A stretch of DNA of 35,828 nucleotides from Parvibaculum sp. Its GTDB lineage: Bacteria; Pseudomonadota; Alphaproteobacteria; Parvibaculales; Parvibaculaceae. The notes below the pieces were generated by a model, which was given only the letters and a program-made list of their open reading frames with translations, did not search any database and had not been told where the DNA came from. The DNA is taken from assembly GCA_030649335.1 (NCBI GenBank), contig JAUSLL010000114.1, positions 1 to 35,828 on the forward strand, in the 5' to 3' direction. The translations under genes and the position numbers were made by a program. Below, piece after piece: positions 1 through 8,244 of this stretch (within the stretch, counting starts at the first letter, position 1; every line of letters begins with the position of its first letter).

Positions 1-1051
1 CGCCCTCTTCGACGAACATATCGGTCGAGCGCCCGGAGGTATTGGTGGGCGACACCGTCGCGTTGGTCCAGCCTGAACAGGTAGGTGCACCGGGCTGCGC
101 CACGTCAATGCAATACATCGTACCAAGCGCATACATCAGAAGATGCGACGGATTGAACGGATCGGCCCGCACCCCCGCTACATAGGGATCAATAAAAATA
201 CCGAGGTAACTGCCCAGAGGGTTCGTCCCCGTTGATAAAGTCGGCGCACCGGGCAGCGGAAGAAACGGACACGGCATGTCGAGTTCCGCGTCCCAGCACG
301 CCACACCGAACTCAATCGACTGGTTCGTCGAGGTCAGCGGCACGTTGGGATAGCGCCCGCTCGCGTAGTAAAGCTTCTTGTCATAAACGGCGACACGCGG
401 CAGATCTGATGTGGCACGCAATTCCGGTAGATTGCTCGATTGTTTTGGATAACTGGGGCTGCACTTCTGCAACGAACTGCCGTACCAGCACATGATCTTC
501 GGAATGCCGCCCGATGGCTGATGGTGATTGACTGCGAAAACTTTCACACCCGTTGATGTGACGACCGGCACAGGTTCATACCCGTCGCCGCCGCCGCCTG
601 CCGCACCAACTGATCCTGAGATGGACGGAATGGGCATCACGAATGAAGGCGGCGCGATGAACGGCGCGGAGTAGACCTCGTGGTTCGCGAGATATTCCGG
701 CGTCGAAATTGACCACCCTGGCGCGACGATGGAATTGGGCACATAGGTTTGCGCCGCGCTCAACGTGTCGTTGATCGTCACCGGACCTGAGGTGCCGCCG
801 GTCGGACGCAAATAATAAAGAACATACTGAATGACCTGACCGACCGAGACGGGGCCTGTGAGCGGCGCACCGTTCGTGTCATAGGCCTCCTTGTAGAATT
901 GTTCGCTGCCCTGCCTGCCGCCGCCCTGACCTTCGATTTGACCGAGAAGCTGCGGCGCGCCGAAATAGACCGCAGCCCCGACACCCGCCACAAGCGCCGT
1001 CGCAAGAGTGAAGCCCTTTACCGTAGCGAAAAATGAAGACGATTCGCTCAT
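1..1051 (-). CDS. Membrane-anchored extracytoplasmic protein, partial (3' end outside window)
   Basis: The reverse strand is open without a stop from an ATG at 1051 to the left edge (350 codons), so the C-terminus is missing. The N-terminus (residues about 10-32) is one hydrophobic segment, a signal anchor or uncleaved signal peptide. Residues about 68-115 have the look of a DUF11-like beta-sandwich repeat (a VIQYVLYY strand followed by INDTLSAAQTYVPNS). A Gly-rich linker follows at about 146-157, then a beta-rich region with a few Cys pairs, which suggests export. The ATG overlaps the stop of the upstream gene in an ATGA arrangement, so the two are probably translationally coupled and may work together at the cell surface. 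I do not recognise a named family over the full length and assign no function. Confidence 0.75.
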   Translation of the reverse strand, partial: MSESSSFFATVKGFTLATALVAGVGAAVYFGAPQLLGQIEGQGGGRQGSEQFYKEAYDTNGAPLTGPVSVGQVIQYVLYYLRPTGGTSGPVTINDTLSAAQTYVPNSIVAPGWSISTPEYLANHEVYSAPFIAPPSFVMPIPSISGSVGAAGGGGDGYEPVPVVTSTGVKVFAVNHHQPSGGIPKIMCWYGSSLQKCSPSYPKQSSNLPELRATSDLPRVAVYDKKLYYASGRYPNVPLTSTNQSIEFGVACWDAELDMPCPFLPLPGAPTLSTGTNPLGSYLGIFIDPYVAGVRADPFNPSHLLMYALGTMYCIDVAQPGAPTCSGWTNATVSPTNTSGRSTDMFVEEG

Positions 1052-3246
1052 AGCGGACCTCCGTCATCATCGATCTGTTCGCATATGCCGTTCGGCACCT
1101 GAATGGTCAGCGTCTGGCGACAGCAGTCATAAGGCTCGCCTGTTGCCTTGGCACCGGCATTGTAACCGCAGACATCAATAGTGACCGTCTGTCCGGGCGT
1201 CGTTCCGCTGAGCGTCACAACGCCGGGTGGCGGCACCACCGTGATATTCGGTCCGTTGCTGACGCTCACGCCTGTTGTTGTCGATTGCGCGGTCATCGTA
1301 TCAAGACCGATACCGGCATAGTCGGTTGTGAAGAGCTTATAGACCCAGCCGCCCTCCTCCGGATCGCAAACGGCCTCGCCTTCGACCTTCATGCATTGCT
1401 CAGGCTCGTCTGTCGGGCAATCGACGCCGATGATGCAATCGGTGTCCACCTCAACGCAATCGGGCCCGATGCAGTCGTCTTCAACTGAAACACAATCAAG
1501 ACCGACACATGGTGGCACAACCGGCACGCATCCAACGCCGACACATGGCGGGCCGACCGGCGGCGGCGGTAGGATCACAATCGGTTTTTCACGATTGAGC
1601 GTCGTCACCCCCCCGCCCGTGCCGGCAACGCAAGAGGCCACTTTGCAATCCAGACGATAGACTGCGACATCACCCACGCGACCACTCTCGTCCGTGCTCT
1701 GCATCGAGTCTGCGTAATTCACAAAATAGCTGATGAGCGGCGGCGCGTTGAAACCTCGCGCAGGGCCTGAGGGACTGATCTGCAATCCGTTGAGCATCAG
1801 CGGCCCTTCAGGCTCGAACCCCTCTTCAACTTTCCGGAAGTCGCGCAGATTATCGCCCGTCAGATAGATCGCGTCTTCGCAATCCTCAAACACCAACTCG
1901 CCGTCGCTGTTATAGCCGTAACCCAAAGCAACGCCGCCCGCACTTGTCTGATTGCCTGACTGAAAGCCAACCGAAAGCCGCTCCGGTGCCTGATACCAAG
2001 CGCTCGGCGTTGCAGGATCATTCGGTGTTTCGGGCCAATAGCGATAGACATGCGCAACGCCTGCGCTCGTCAATGGCTTATAGGCATAGTCCATGCCGAT
2101 GACAGCACGTTGCGCGAGTACCATCTGTCCGTCTTTGGTGAACTCAATGTCCGACACCGGCGCATCGGCGCTGCCCTCCGGTAAGGTGATTTCCAACCGT
2201 ATATCGCTGGTGAAGTCACCCCGCTTGTTCAACGCGACCGACCAGATCTGGCCTGTGTCGGTTGCGGCCTTGCCGTGCTCGTCTTTGGCTGAAACCTGAC
2301 CCAACGCGACCGAATAGTAAAGCCGCCCGTCACGGACCGCGAGGCCCCAGACGCGGCGTTCAGCTGGTGTGAAGCCCCAACTGGCTGGCACTTCGGTGTC
2401 GAATTCAGCGTCAGTAATACCTGTCCGCGCGCGATGATCGTGCGCGATGCGGCTCAACCCCTGCACCGGTCGCCCCTTCACACCGTGATCAAACGTACCG
2501 AGATCTTTACCGCCAAGCGACAGGCGATGGATCATACCGGTCGACAGATCCGAAACAAAAAGCTGGCGATGCACGTTGTCAAACGCGAGCGTACCGAGCG
2601 AGGCGGGACCAGTCGGTCGCCCGTCAAGTTCAATGTCGGCAAAGCGCGCGATCTGTCCGCTCTTACCGTCCACTTTCCAGATGCTGCCAGATCCACCGCT
2701 CGACCCCATCTGGCCCGGTGCCCAAACCGCTTCAGAGCTGCCGCGTGTCGTACGCTCGGGATTAAAATCCTTGTCAGCATCCGGCGTTGCGATGCTGAGA
2801 CCAAAGACCGAGGTGGCGGCAACATAGACATTGGGAAAAGCGCGATCGTCGATCGCTATGCCGAAAACTTGCCCGACAGCGCGCGCCGGAATTTCATGGC
2901 GGTGCGGCGGGGCCCAGTAACTCCCGTTCCAGACAAAGCCCGGATGACGCGGATCGAAAACCCGAACCGACGGCCCGTTGGTGTCTATAAAGGTCTGATC
3001 GACCGGCGCTTTTCCGCCCGTAAGCAGGTTAGAATCGACCGGCCCGATCGTTCCCGAAAAGCCCGTCACGACCACATCGCCGAGCGACAGGGTCGGAACA
3101 CCGGCAAAGGGATGCAGTGTGTGCTCTCTTTCCTGCGTTGAGCAAAAGCTGAGCAGCCAAAGCAACAAAAGGACAAAAAGGGCAAAGAGGACCGCCCAGA
3201 CCAAACGCCTCTTGCGCCGCTTCGATTGCTCCGCGCCGTCCGTCAT
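1048..3246 (-). CDS. Membrane-anchored beta-propeller-like protein with tandem Cys-pair repeat
   Basis: A 732-residue protein with a basic N-terminus and one strong membrane segment (about 14-36), which predicts a large periplasmic or surface domain. Residues about 45-520 are beta-rich with repeated patterns such as RLFVSDLSTGMIHRL and RLYYSVALG that resemble NHL/SMP-type beta-propeller blades. At residues 568-610 there are four tandem units built on C-[VI]-x(2,3)-[GD]-C, separated by Pro or acidic spacers. A C-terminal Ig-like segment contains a CC pair and ends near residue 732. It is first in a two-gene minus-strand unit and overlaps the next gene by ATGA. The Cys pairs could form local disulfides or bind metal; this is inference. 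No enzyme motif was recognised and the function is unknown. Confidence 0.8.
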   Translation of the reverse strand: MTDGAEQSKRRKRRLVWAVLFALFVLLLLWLLSFCSTQEREHTLHPFAGVPTLSLGDVVVTGFSGTIGPVDSNLLTGGKAPVDQTFIDTNGPSVRVFDPRHPGFVWNGSYWAPPHRHEIPARAVGQVFGIAIDDRAFPNVYVAATSVFGLSIATPDADKDFNPERTTRGSSEAVWAPGQMGSSGGSGSIWKVDGKSGQIARFADIELDGRPTGPASLGTLAFDNVHRQLFVSDLSTGMIHRLSLGGKDLGTFDHGVKGRPVQGLSRIAHDHRARTGITDAEFDTEVPASWGFTPAERRVWGLAVRDGRLYYSVALGQVSAKDEHGKAATDTGQIWSVALNKRGDFTSDIRLEITLPEGSADAPVSDIEFTKDGQMVLAQRAVIGMDYAYKPLTSAGVAHVYRYWPETPNDPATPSAWYQAPERLSVGFQSGNQTSAGGVALGYGYNSDGELVFEDCEDAIYLTGDNLRDFRKVEEGFEPEGPLMLNGLQISPSGPARGFNAPPLISYFVNYADSMQSTDESGRVGDVAVYRLDCKVASCVAGTGGGVTTLNREKPIVILPPPPVGPPCVGVGCVPVVPPCVGLDCVSVEDDCIGPDCVEVDTDCIIGVDCPTDEPEQCMKVEGEAVCDPEEGGWVYKLFTTDYAGIGLDTMTAQSTTTGVSVSNGPNITVVPPPGVVTLSGTTPGQTVTIDVCGYNAGAKATGEPYDCCRQTLTIQVPNGICEQIDDDGGPL
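1417..1545 (-). repeat. Four-unit Cys-pair protein repeat coding region
   Basis: This stretch encodes residues 568-610 of the membrane-anchored protein: CVGVGC, CVGLDC, CIGPDC and CIIGVDC, each followed by a short Val/Pro or Asp/Glu spacer. The DNA copies are diverged, so this is a protein-level repeat and not a recent DNA tandem duplication. Confidence 0.7.
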
Positions 3247-3323
3247 TGTCCCTGCCCGGCGTTACCGACCCCAGAAAGACGATTCTAGCCACAAGCCGGA
3301 CAAAAGCGCTGCTTCCCCAGATG

Positions 3324-3335
3324 GTCCGTTCGGAC
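3324..3335. promoter_or_regulatory. Perfect 5+2+5 palindrome in divergent promoter region
   Basis: GTCCG-TT-CGGAC lies in the 132-base divergent gap, 43 bases before the LuxR-type regulator start and about 78 bases before the start of the opposite membrane protein. A self-binding operator for the LuxR protein is possible but is inference from position only. Confidence 0.3.
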
Positions 3336-3378
3336 TAGGCTTCCTCCGTTCACCTCTTTTGCGGGGGCGGCCTCGAAG

Positions 3379-4497
3379 ATGCTCAATCAATCTGATCACG
3401 ATACGCTCGTTACCAGTTTCTATGCGTCGGCCATGAACGAAAAGCCCTGGGCGGAAACGCTTCATGAGCTTGCTGAAAAGTTTGCGACGAGCGCCTCGCT
3501 CATTCAGGTGCAAAGCCCTGACCAGCAAATTCTCTCCCATGACAATCACGGGTATTCAAGGGAGTTTTCCGAAAGCTTTTTTACGAGCGACGCTTTCGCC
3601 AATGACCCCCGCGTTCCATATTTTCGCGCGGTGACGCCGGGGTCAATCTATTACGACCACATGCTCTATGATGTTGACGAGATGAACGCCAACCGCTGGG
3701 TGCGCGCTTCCTGCGACATCCTCGGCGTCAAATATCAGCTCGGCGCTGTTATCGCACTGCCTGACAATTCCGTGATGGGCCTTGCAGTATTGAGCACGCC
3801 GCAGGAAGGCCACGCGACACGCGAAGCCATAGATGCCTTCGGGCGTCTCGCACCGCATGTCGAGCAGGCGATAACCTTCGGGCATATACTCGAATTTCAA
3901 TCAGCCACGCGTTCGGCGCTCCTCGACGCGCTGTCCTACCGCTCCGACGGCATCATCCTGATTTCCCGTTCCGGTGCGCCGACCTTCATGAATGTCACCG
4001 CAAGCGACATATTAAAGAGCCGCGACGGACTGACATTCGCCGACGGACGCGTTCACGCCACCCGCCCACCGGAAAACCGCAAGTTACAATCTCTCATCGA
4101 GGCCGCGATCGCCTCATCGAAATCGCCCGCCGATTGCGCGGGCGGACAAACACTCGTCTCGCGCCCGTCGGGTCGCAGGCCTTATGTGCTGCGTGTCGTA
4201 TCCGCGCCCAAAACCGAACGTTTTCTGGCCGGACAAAGCATCGCCTGCGTGATCCATATTCAGGACCTTGACCGCGTGTTGACGCCTTCCAAAAACACGC
4301 TCATGCAGGTCTTCGGATTGACCGAACGTGAATGCGATTTGGCTATAGAACTGGTGCGCTGCGCATCACTTGAACGCGCCGCACTCGCGGCGGGCATGGC
4401 CTTCAACACCGCCCGCAATCACCTGCAAAATACTTTCCGAAAAACCAACACATCAACGCAAAGCGAACTGGTGCAACTTCTCGGACGTCTGACCTGA
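3379..4497 (+). CDS. LuxR-family transcriptional regulator
   Basis: A 372-residue protein with a C-terminal LuxR/GerE helix-turn-helix at about residues 314-369 (LTEREC start, then GMAFNTARNHLQNTFRKT, the recognition-helix region). The N-terminal about 300 residues form a sensory region without a recognised ligand motif; a PAS-like segment around 175-290 is possible. There is no receiver domain with a phospho-acceptor Asp, so it is not a classic response regulator. It is divergent from the beta-propeller protein at 3246 and convergent with the BVMO, so either may be a target. The ATG at 3379 has only a weak purine-rich stretch before it (gcctcgaag). Confidence 0.88.
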   Translation: MLNQSDHDTLVTSFYASAMNEKPWAETLHELAEKFATSASLIQVQSPDQQILSHDNHGYSREFSESFFTSDAFANDPRVPYFRAVTPGSIYYDHMLYDVDEMNANRWVRASCDILGVKYQLGAVIALPDNSVMGLAVLSTPQEGHATREAIDAFGRLAPHVEQAITFGHILEFQSATRSALLDALSYRSDGIILISRSGAPTFMNVTASDILKSRDGLTFADGRVHATRPPENRKLQSLIEAAIASSKSPADCAGGQTLVSRPSGRRPYVLRVVSAPKTERFLAGQSIACVIHIQDLDRVLTPSKNTLMQVFGLTERECDLAIELVRCASLERAALAAGMAFNTARNHLQNTFRKTNTSTQSELVQLLGRLT

Positions 4498-4509
4498 AGC
4501 CAGACAAGC

Positions 4510-4544
4510 AAAAGGCGGGACCGCAAATTCGCGCGCCCCGCCCC
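4510..4544 (-). terminator. Possible rho-independent terminator after the BVMO gene
   Basis: GGCGGG (4514-4519) pairs with CCCGCC (4537-4542) around a 17-base loop. Read on the minus strand, the hairpin is followed by TTTTGCTTGTCT, a short T run. It sits between the convergent LuxR and BVMO genes, as expected for a shared terminator. The loop is long and the T run short, so the call is weak. Confidence 0.35.
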
Positions 4545-4563
4545 ATGCATGAAATCAGTTCAC

Positions 4564-6072
4564 TCAGCTATAGACGAATTCCGCACCATCAAGATCAATG
4601 GCAGGAATTTCATCACGCTCGGACCAATAGTCTTGATTGTGCATCCATTCCGCTTTGTCGCCGCGCTTGGGCAACAGATGCATGGAACGCGTAAGATAAC
4701 CCGGATTGAAATTATCAGAATCAATCCAATCAAGCAAAGGCATATTGCTGTCCTGCGGACGCAATTCGGTACGCACTTGCTTCACGCCTTTTTCGTCCAT
4801 CTTCTTCAACAGACGTGCAACGAAATCGCCAAGGATATCGACACGCAATGTCCAGCTCGCACGGAAATATCCAAAGACCCAGATGAGGTTCGGCACGCCG
4901 GTAAACATCATGCCGCGATAGTTGACCGTATCGGGCCATGAGACAGGCTTGCCATCAACCGAGAATTTGATATCGCCCATCACGCAAAGATCAAAGCCTG
5001 TTGCTGTCACAATGATATCGGCCTTGAGCACTTCACCCGATTTAAGCTTGATGCCATCTTCGACGTAAGTGTCGATTTCATCGGTGACGACCGAGGCCTT
5101 ACCCGCCGCGATGCCTTGAAAAATATCGCCGTCCGGCACGAAGGCGATACGCTGCCGCCACGGACGATAGTTTGGTGTGAAATGCTTCGCCGTGATGTCT
5201 TCGCCGACAAATGCCTTCACGCCTTCCAGAAGTTCCGCCGTCAGCACATCGGGCTCTTCAAAAGAACGGCGTGTCAGCTCACCAGCATCAAATAGGATTC
5301 TCTTGCGCACGATCTGATGCACAAGCATCGGATCAAGATCGAGCGGCGCAAGCAAATTGGCGAGTTCGTTCTGATTGAGACCCGGAATGAAATAGGTCGG
5401 CGAACGCTGCAACAGGTTCACATGCTCAACCTCATCAGCGATGTTCGGCACAAGGGTTGCAGCTGTAGCTCCCGAGCCGATCACGACAACGCGCTTACCC
5501 TTGTAATCAAGACCATCGGGCCAATGCTGCGGATGGACGATCGTACCTTTGAATTTGTCCATGCCCTTCCACTTGGGCGTATAGCCTTTGTCGTGGTTGT
5601 AATAGCCTGAACCCATGAACATGAAATTCGTGGTGAAAGTTACAGTGGCATTCGTCGCAAGATTTGTCGCGGTGATCGTCCAGAGATCGGTCTCGCTCGA
5701 CCAGCTCGCATTCTCAATGCGGTGCTGATAACGGATGTGCTTCTTCAGATCGTTCTCGTCGATCACTTCATTCATATAGTTTTTGATTTCAGCCGCGGAC
5801 GCAATCGGTGCGCCGACCCATGGCTTGAAACGATAACCGAATGTGTAGAGATCGCTGTCGGAGCGGATGCCTGGATATTTATGCGTGTGCCACGTGCCGC
5901 CGAATGTTTCGAACTTGTCGAGCACCACGAATGTTTTATCCGGGTTCTGTGTTTTCAAATGATAAGCCGCGCCGATGCCGGAAATGCCTGCACCGACGAC
6001 GAGAACATCGAAATGTTCGACCTTGTTTGCTGATGCGGAAGGTTTCCGCTCGAGTGTATCCGTCCCTGACAT
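4564..6072 (-). CDS. Flavin-containing Baeyer-Villiger-type monooxygenase (EthA-like)
   Basis: A 502-residue class B flavoprotein monooxygenase, expected to use FAD, NADPH and O2 to oxidise ketones to esters or to S-oxygenate. The FAD Rossmann motif GAGISG is at residues 27-32. The type I BVMO fingerprint FxGxxxHxxxW is matched exactly at 174-184 (F174, G176, H180, W184), and the NADPH motif GSGATA is at 199-204. The GGTWHTHKYPGIRSDSDLY stretch (58-76) is typical of the EthA group. I chose the ATG at 6072 because AAAAAGG lies upstream at good spacing; an ATG 63 bases further upstream has no comparable site. It lies 101 bases downstream of the DprE2-like gene on the same strand and may be co-transcribed, but the gap permits its own promoter. 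Substrate unknown. Confidence 0.92.
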   Translation of the reverse strand: MSGTDTLERKPSASANKVEHFDVLVVGAGISGIGAAYHLKTQNPDKTFVVLDKFETFGGTWHTHKYPGIRSDSDLYTFGYRFKPWVGAPIASAAEIKNYMNEVIDENDLKKHIRYQHRIENASWSSETDLWTITATNLATNATVTFTTNFMFMGSGYYNHDKGYTPKWKGMDKFKGTIVHPQHWPDGLDYKGKRVVVIGSGATAATLVPNIADEVEHVNLLQRSPTYFIPGLNQNELANLLAPLDLDPMLVHQIVRKRILFDAGELTRRSFEEPDVLTAELLEGVKAFVGEDITAKHFTPNYRPWRQRIAFVPDGDIFQGIAAGKASVVTDEIDTYVEDGIKLKSGEVLKADIIVTATGFDLCVMGDIKFSVDGKPVSWPDTVNYRGMMFTGVPNLIWVFGYFRASWTLRVDILGDFVARLLKKMDEKGVKQVRTELRPQDSNMPLLDWIDSDNFNPGYLTRSMHLLPKRGDKAEWMHNQDYWSERDEIPAIDLDGAEFVYS

Positions 6073-6173
6073 GATTAACCTTTTTGGTTTCAATTTGTCA
6101 GCATTGTTGCGCTTCACAACCGGCAGCGCAAGCAAAGCGGGTCTGCGAAATTTAATCGCACCCTAATTTGCGA

Positions 6174-6908
6174 TCACATGCGGCGGACGAGAAACGACGG
6201 CGCAAATTTGATGATGAGCATGATCAATTGCCAGAAGCGCGGCGCGTAGAGAACGCCGCTTTTGCCGGAACGGATGGCGGAAAATATGAGTGTTCCGACG
6301 TCCGAAGCCGATGCCCAAAGCGCCCCTTTTTTGAAGGCGGCTGTCATTTTCGTGTCCACAAAGCCCGGTTTTACAACGAGAACCTTGATGCCGAGCGGCG
6401 CCAATTCCAGCGCCATGCCTTCGCCAAGTGTCGATAAAAGCGACTTGGCGGAGCCGTAGATATAGTTGGAAGGGCGGCCGCGATCACCGGCAACCGAGGA
6501 TAAAATGACAAGCGTTCCGCGGCCCTGCGCCATCATGATGAGCCTCAACTCACTCATCAAAGCGACTTGAGACGACACGTTTTCCTGTAGGAATTCGAGT
6601 GTATTTCGAGCATTCCATGTCGAGGTCTGTTGAGCCGGTAAAGTGCCATGCGCGATGAGCGCAACATCGATACCCCCCAGTGAGGATAGTGCCTCCTGAC
6701 AAAGTGTAGGTAGCGTGTCGAGCAGCGACAAATCCCCGCTACGTGTTTCTACGGAAGCCGCACCACGCACTTTAAGGTCGGCAGCGATATCCCCCAGTGC
6801 CTGAGCATTGCGCCCGACCAGAAAAAAGCTTGCCCCCGTTTTGGCAAACTCCCGCGCGGTCGCCTCAGCAATCCCCGATGTCGCGCCAAAAATGACAATA
6901 CGCTGCAT
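6174..6908 (-). CDS. SDR oxidoreductase, DprE2-like (polyprenyl-phosphoryl-2-keto-erythro-pentose reductase)
   Basis: A 244-residue short-chain dehydrogenase/reductase. The nucleotide motif GATSGIA is at residues 8-14 and the catalytic Ser138, Tyr151 and Lys155 are in SSVAGDRGRPSNYIYGSAK. That block closely resembles mycobacterial DprE2, as does the following VLVVKPGFVDTKM segment. In that family the enzyme uses NADH to reduce the 2'-keto sugar made by DprE1, giving polyprenyl-phosphoryl-beta-D-arabinofuranose. The C-terminus (about 215-240) is hydrophobic and then basic, consistent with membrane association. Only two bases separate it from the DprE1-like gene, which supports a shared pathway. 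Without that neighbour it could only be called a generic SDR. Confidence 0.87.
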   Translation of the reverse strand: MQRIVIFGATSGIAEATAREFAKTGASFFLVGRNAQALGDIAADLKVRGAASVETRSGDLSLLDTLPTLCQEALSSLGGIDVALIAHGTLPAQQTSTWNARNTLEFLQENVSSQVALMSELRLIMMAQGRGTLVILSSVAGDRGRPSNYIYGSAKSLLSTLGEGMALELAPLGIKVLVVKPGFVDTKMTAAFKKGALWASASDVGTLIFSAIRSGKSGVLYAPRFWQLIMLIIKFAPSFLVRRM

Positions 6909-6910
6909 AA

Positions 6911-8242
6911 TTATTTTCCTATGACGCGACGCTCGAAATTCGAGCTGAAACGCGGATCGATAAATTTCCGGAACTCTTCCAAACGGGGGTAGGCGTGCAA
7001 AAACGCGCCCGCACTCATACGCGCATCCTTGGCGGCGTAAATCCGCCCGCCCGCCTCCGACACAATCGCATCAAGCCGGTCGAGGAGTGCAAAGGTTGAC
7101 GCCCCGCGAATGGGAAAATCAAGCGCCAGTGTCGCGCCTTCCATCGGGAAAGACAAAAGCCCCGGCGAGACACGCGGCCCGAAGGTTTTGAAGACAACGA
7201 GGAACGACCCCTGCCCTGACTTAGCAATCTCTGCAAAGAGCGCGCGTGACACGGCGCGCTCGTCGGCGCGAGGCACGACGCATTGATATTGCAACAGACC
7301 CTTGGGCCCATAGATGCGGTTCCAATGCGAGATGGCATCAAGCGGATAGTGAAACGAATTGTAGTGCCAGAGCTTGTCCACCTGCTCTGCCTGCTGACGA
7401 TTATAGTAAGCCCAGTTGAACGGCCGCAGCGTCAGTTGATTGACGAGCGACAGAGGCGGCATGATCGGCACGGCGAGCGGCAGACCGGCGCGGGGCTTTA
7501 CGCCTGATGCGACCACATCATCTGCCGAAGCAATATTGGCCCGCATGAAAATGCCGCGCCCGATCGACGCGCCCGTCCCCAGACAATCAATCCATGAAAC
7601 GGTATAGGCATAGTCCGGCACCGACGCCTCGCTCAACGCGAAGAACTCATCGAGATTGCCGAATTTGATCGACTGGCCCTTGAGAAAAGCAGACGGCGCG
7701 GGCGCAAGACGAATGGTGGCCTGCGTGATGAGACCAGTGAGGCCCAAGCCGCCGATGGTGGCGGCAAAGAGGCCCGCATTCTCGGACGGCGAGCAAGGAC
7801 GACGCTGACCGTCCGACGTCAGCAATTCAAACGACACGACATGCGCGCCAAGCGTGCCTGCGCTGTGATGGTTTTTGCCATGCACATCATTGGCGATGGC
7901 ACCGCCGAGGCTCACGAATTTCGTGCCGGGAGTGACAGGCAGGAACCAACCGCGCGGCAGGGCAAGATCAATGATGGCAGCAAGGGTGACCCCACCTTCG
8001 CAGGTGAGCACGCCTGTTGTGTCATCAAAGGCGATGAAATGATCGAGCGCCGAAGTGCCAAGAAGAACGCCTCCGGTGTTGAGACAACTATCACCATAGC
8101 TGCGACCTTGCCCGTAGGGCAGATGGCTCACGCCATCGCGCAACGGGAGCGGCGCGTGGCGGGTGCGCAGCAGTTGAAGCTCCTGAGGTTCGGCAGGGTA
8201 ATTGCCCCAGCTTGCGCGCGGCAGGTTCGGTGACACGGCCAT
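6911..8242 (-). CDS. FAD-dependent DprE1-like polyprenyl-phosphoryl-ribose 2'-oxidase
   Basis: A 443-residue VAO-type flavoprotein. The N-terminal FAD domain contains GQGRSYGDSCLNTGG (44-58) and HGKNHHSAGTLG (121-132), nearly diagnostic of DprE1; the GGLGLTG stretch (164-170) fits too. The LLQYQCVVP block (316-324) and Lys405 in YAAKDAR match the DprE1 substrate site (Lys418 in M. tuberculosis by recalled alignment). In that family the enzyme oxidises the 2'-hydroxyl of polyprenyl-phosphoryl-ribose. The position equivalent to benzothiazinone-reactive Cys387 is Ala373, in LALDFPI. The length is close to the family's (about 460). It sits two bases after the HAD-UbiA gene and two bases before the DprE2-like gene, giving the canonical oxidase/reductase pair. 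Confidence 0.9.
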   Translation of the reverse strand: MAVSPNLPRASWGNYPAEPQELQLLRTRHAPLPLRDGVSHLPYGQGRSYGDSCLNTGGVLLGTSALDHFIAFDDTTGVLTCEGGVTLAAIIDLALPRGWFLPVTPGTKFVSLGGAIANDVHGKNHHSAGTLGAHVVSFELLTSDGQRRPCSPSENAGLFAATIGGLGLTGLITQATIRLAPAPSAFLKGQSIKFGNLDEFFALSEASVPDYAYTVSWIDCLGTGASIGRGIFMRANIASADDVVASGVKPRAGLPLAVPIMPPLSLVNQLTLRPFNWAYYNRQQAEQVDKLWHYNSFHYPLDAISHWNRIYGPKGLLQYQCVVPRADERAVSRALFAEIAKSGQGSFLVVFKTFGPRVSPGLLSFPMEGATLALDFPIRGASTFALLDRLDAIVSEAGGRIYAAKDARMSAGAFLHAYPRLEEFRKFIDPRFSSNFERRVIGK

Positions 8243-8244
8243 GC

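Noticed and set aside
2434..3141. 235-codon plus-strand frame inside the surface-protein gene
   Set aside because: It is antisense to a coherent exported protein, has no recognised domain and no plausible independent start signal.
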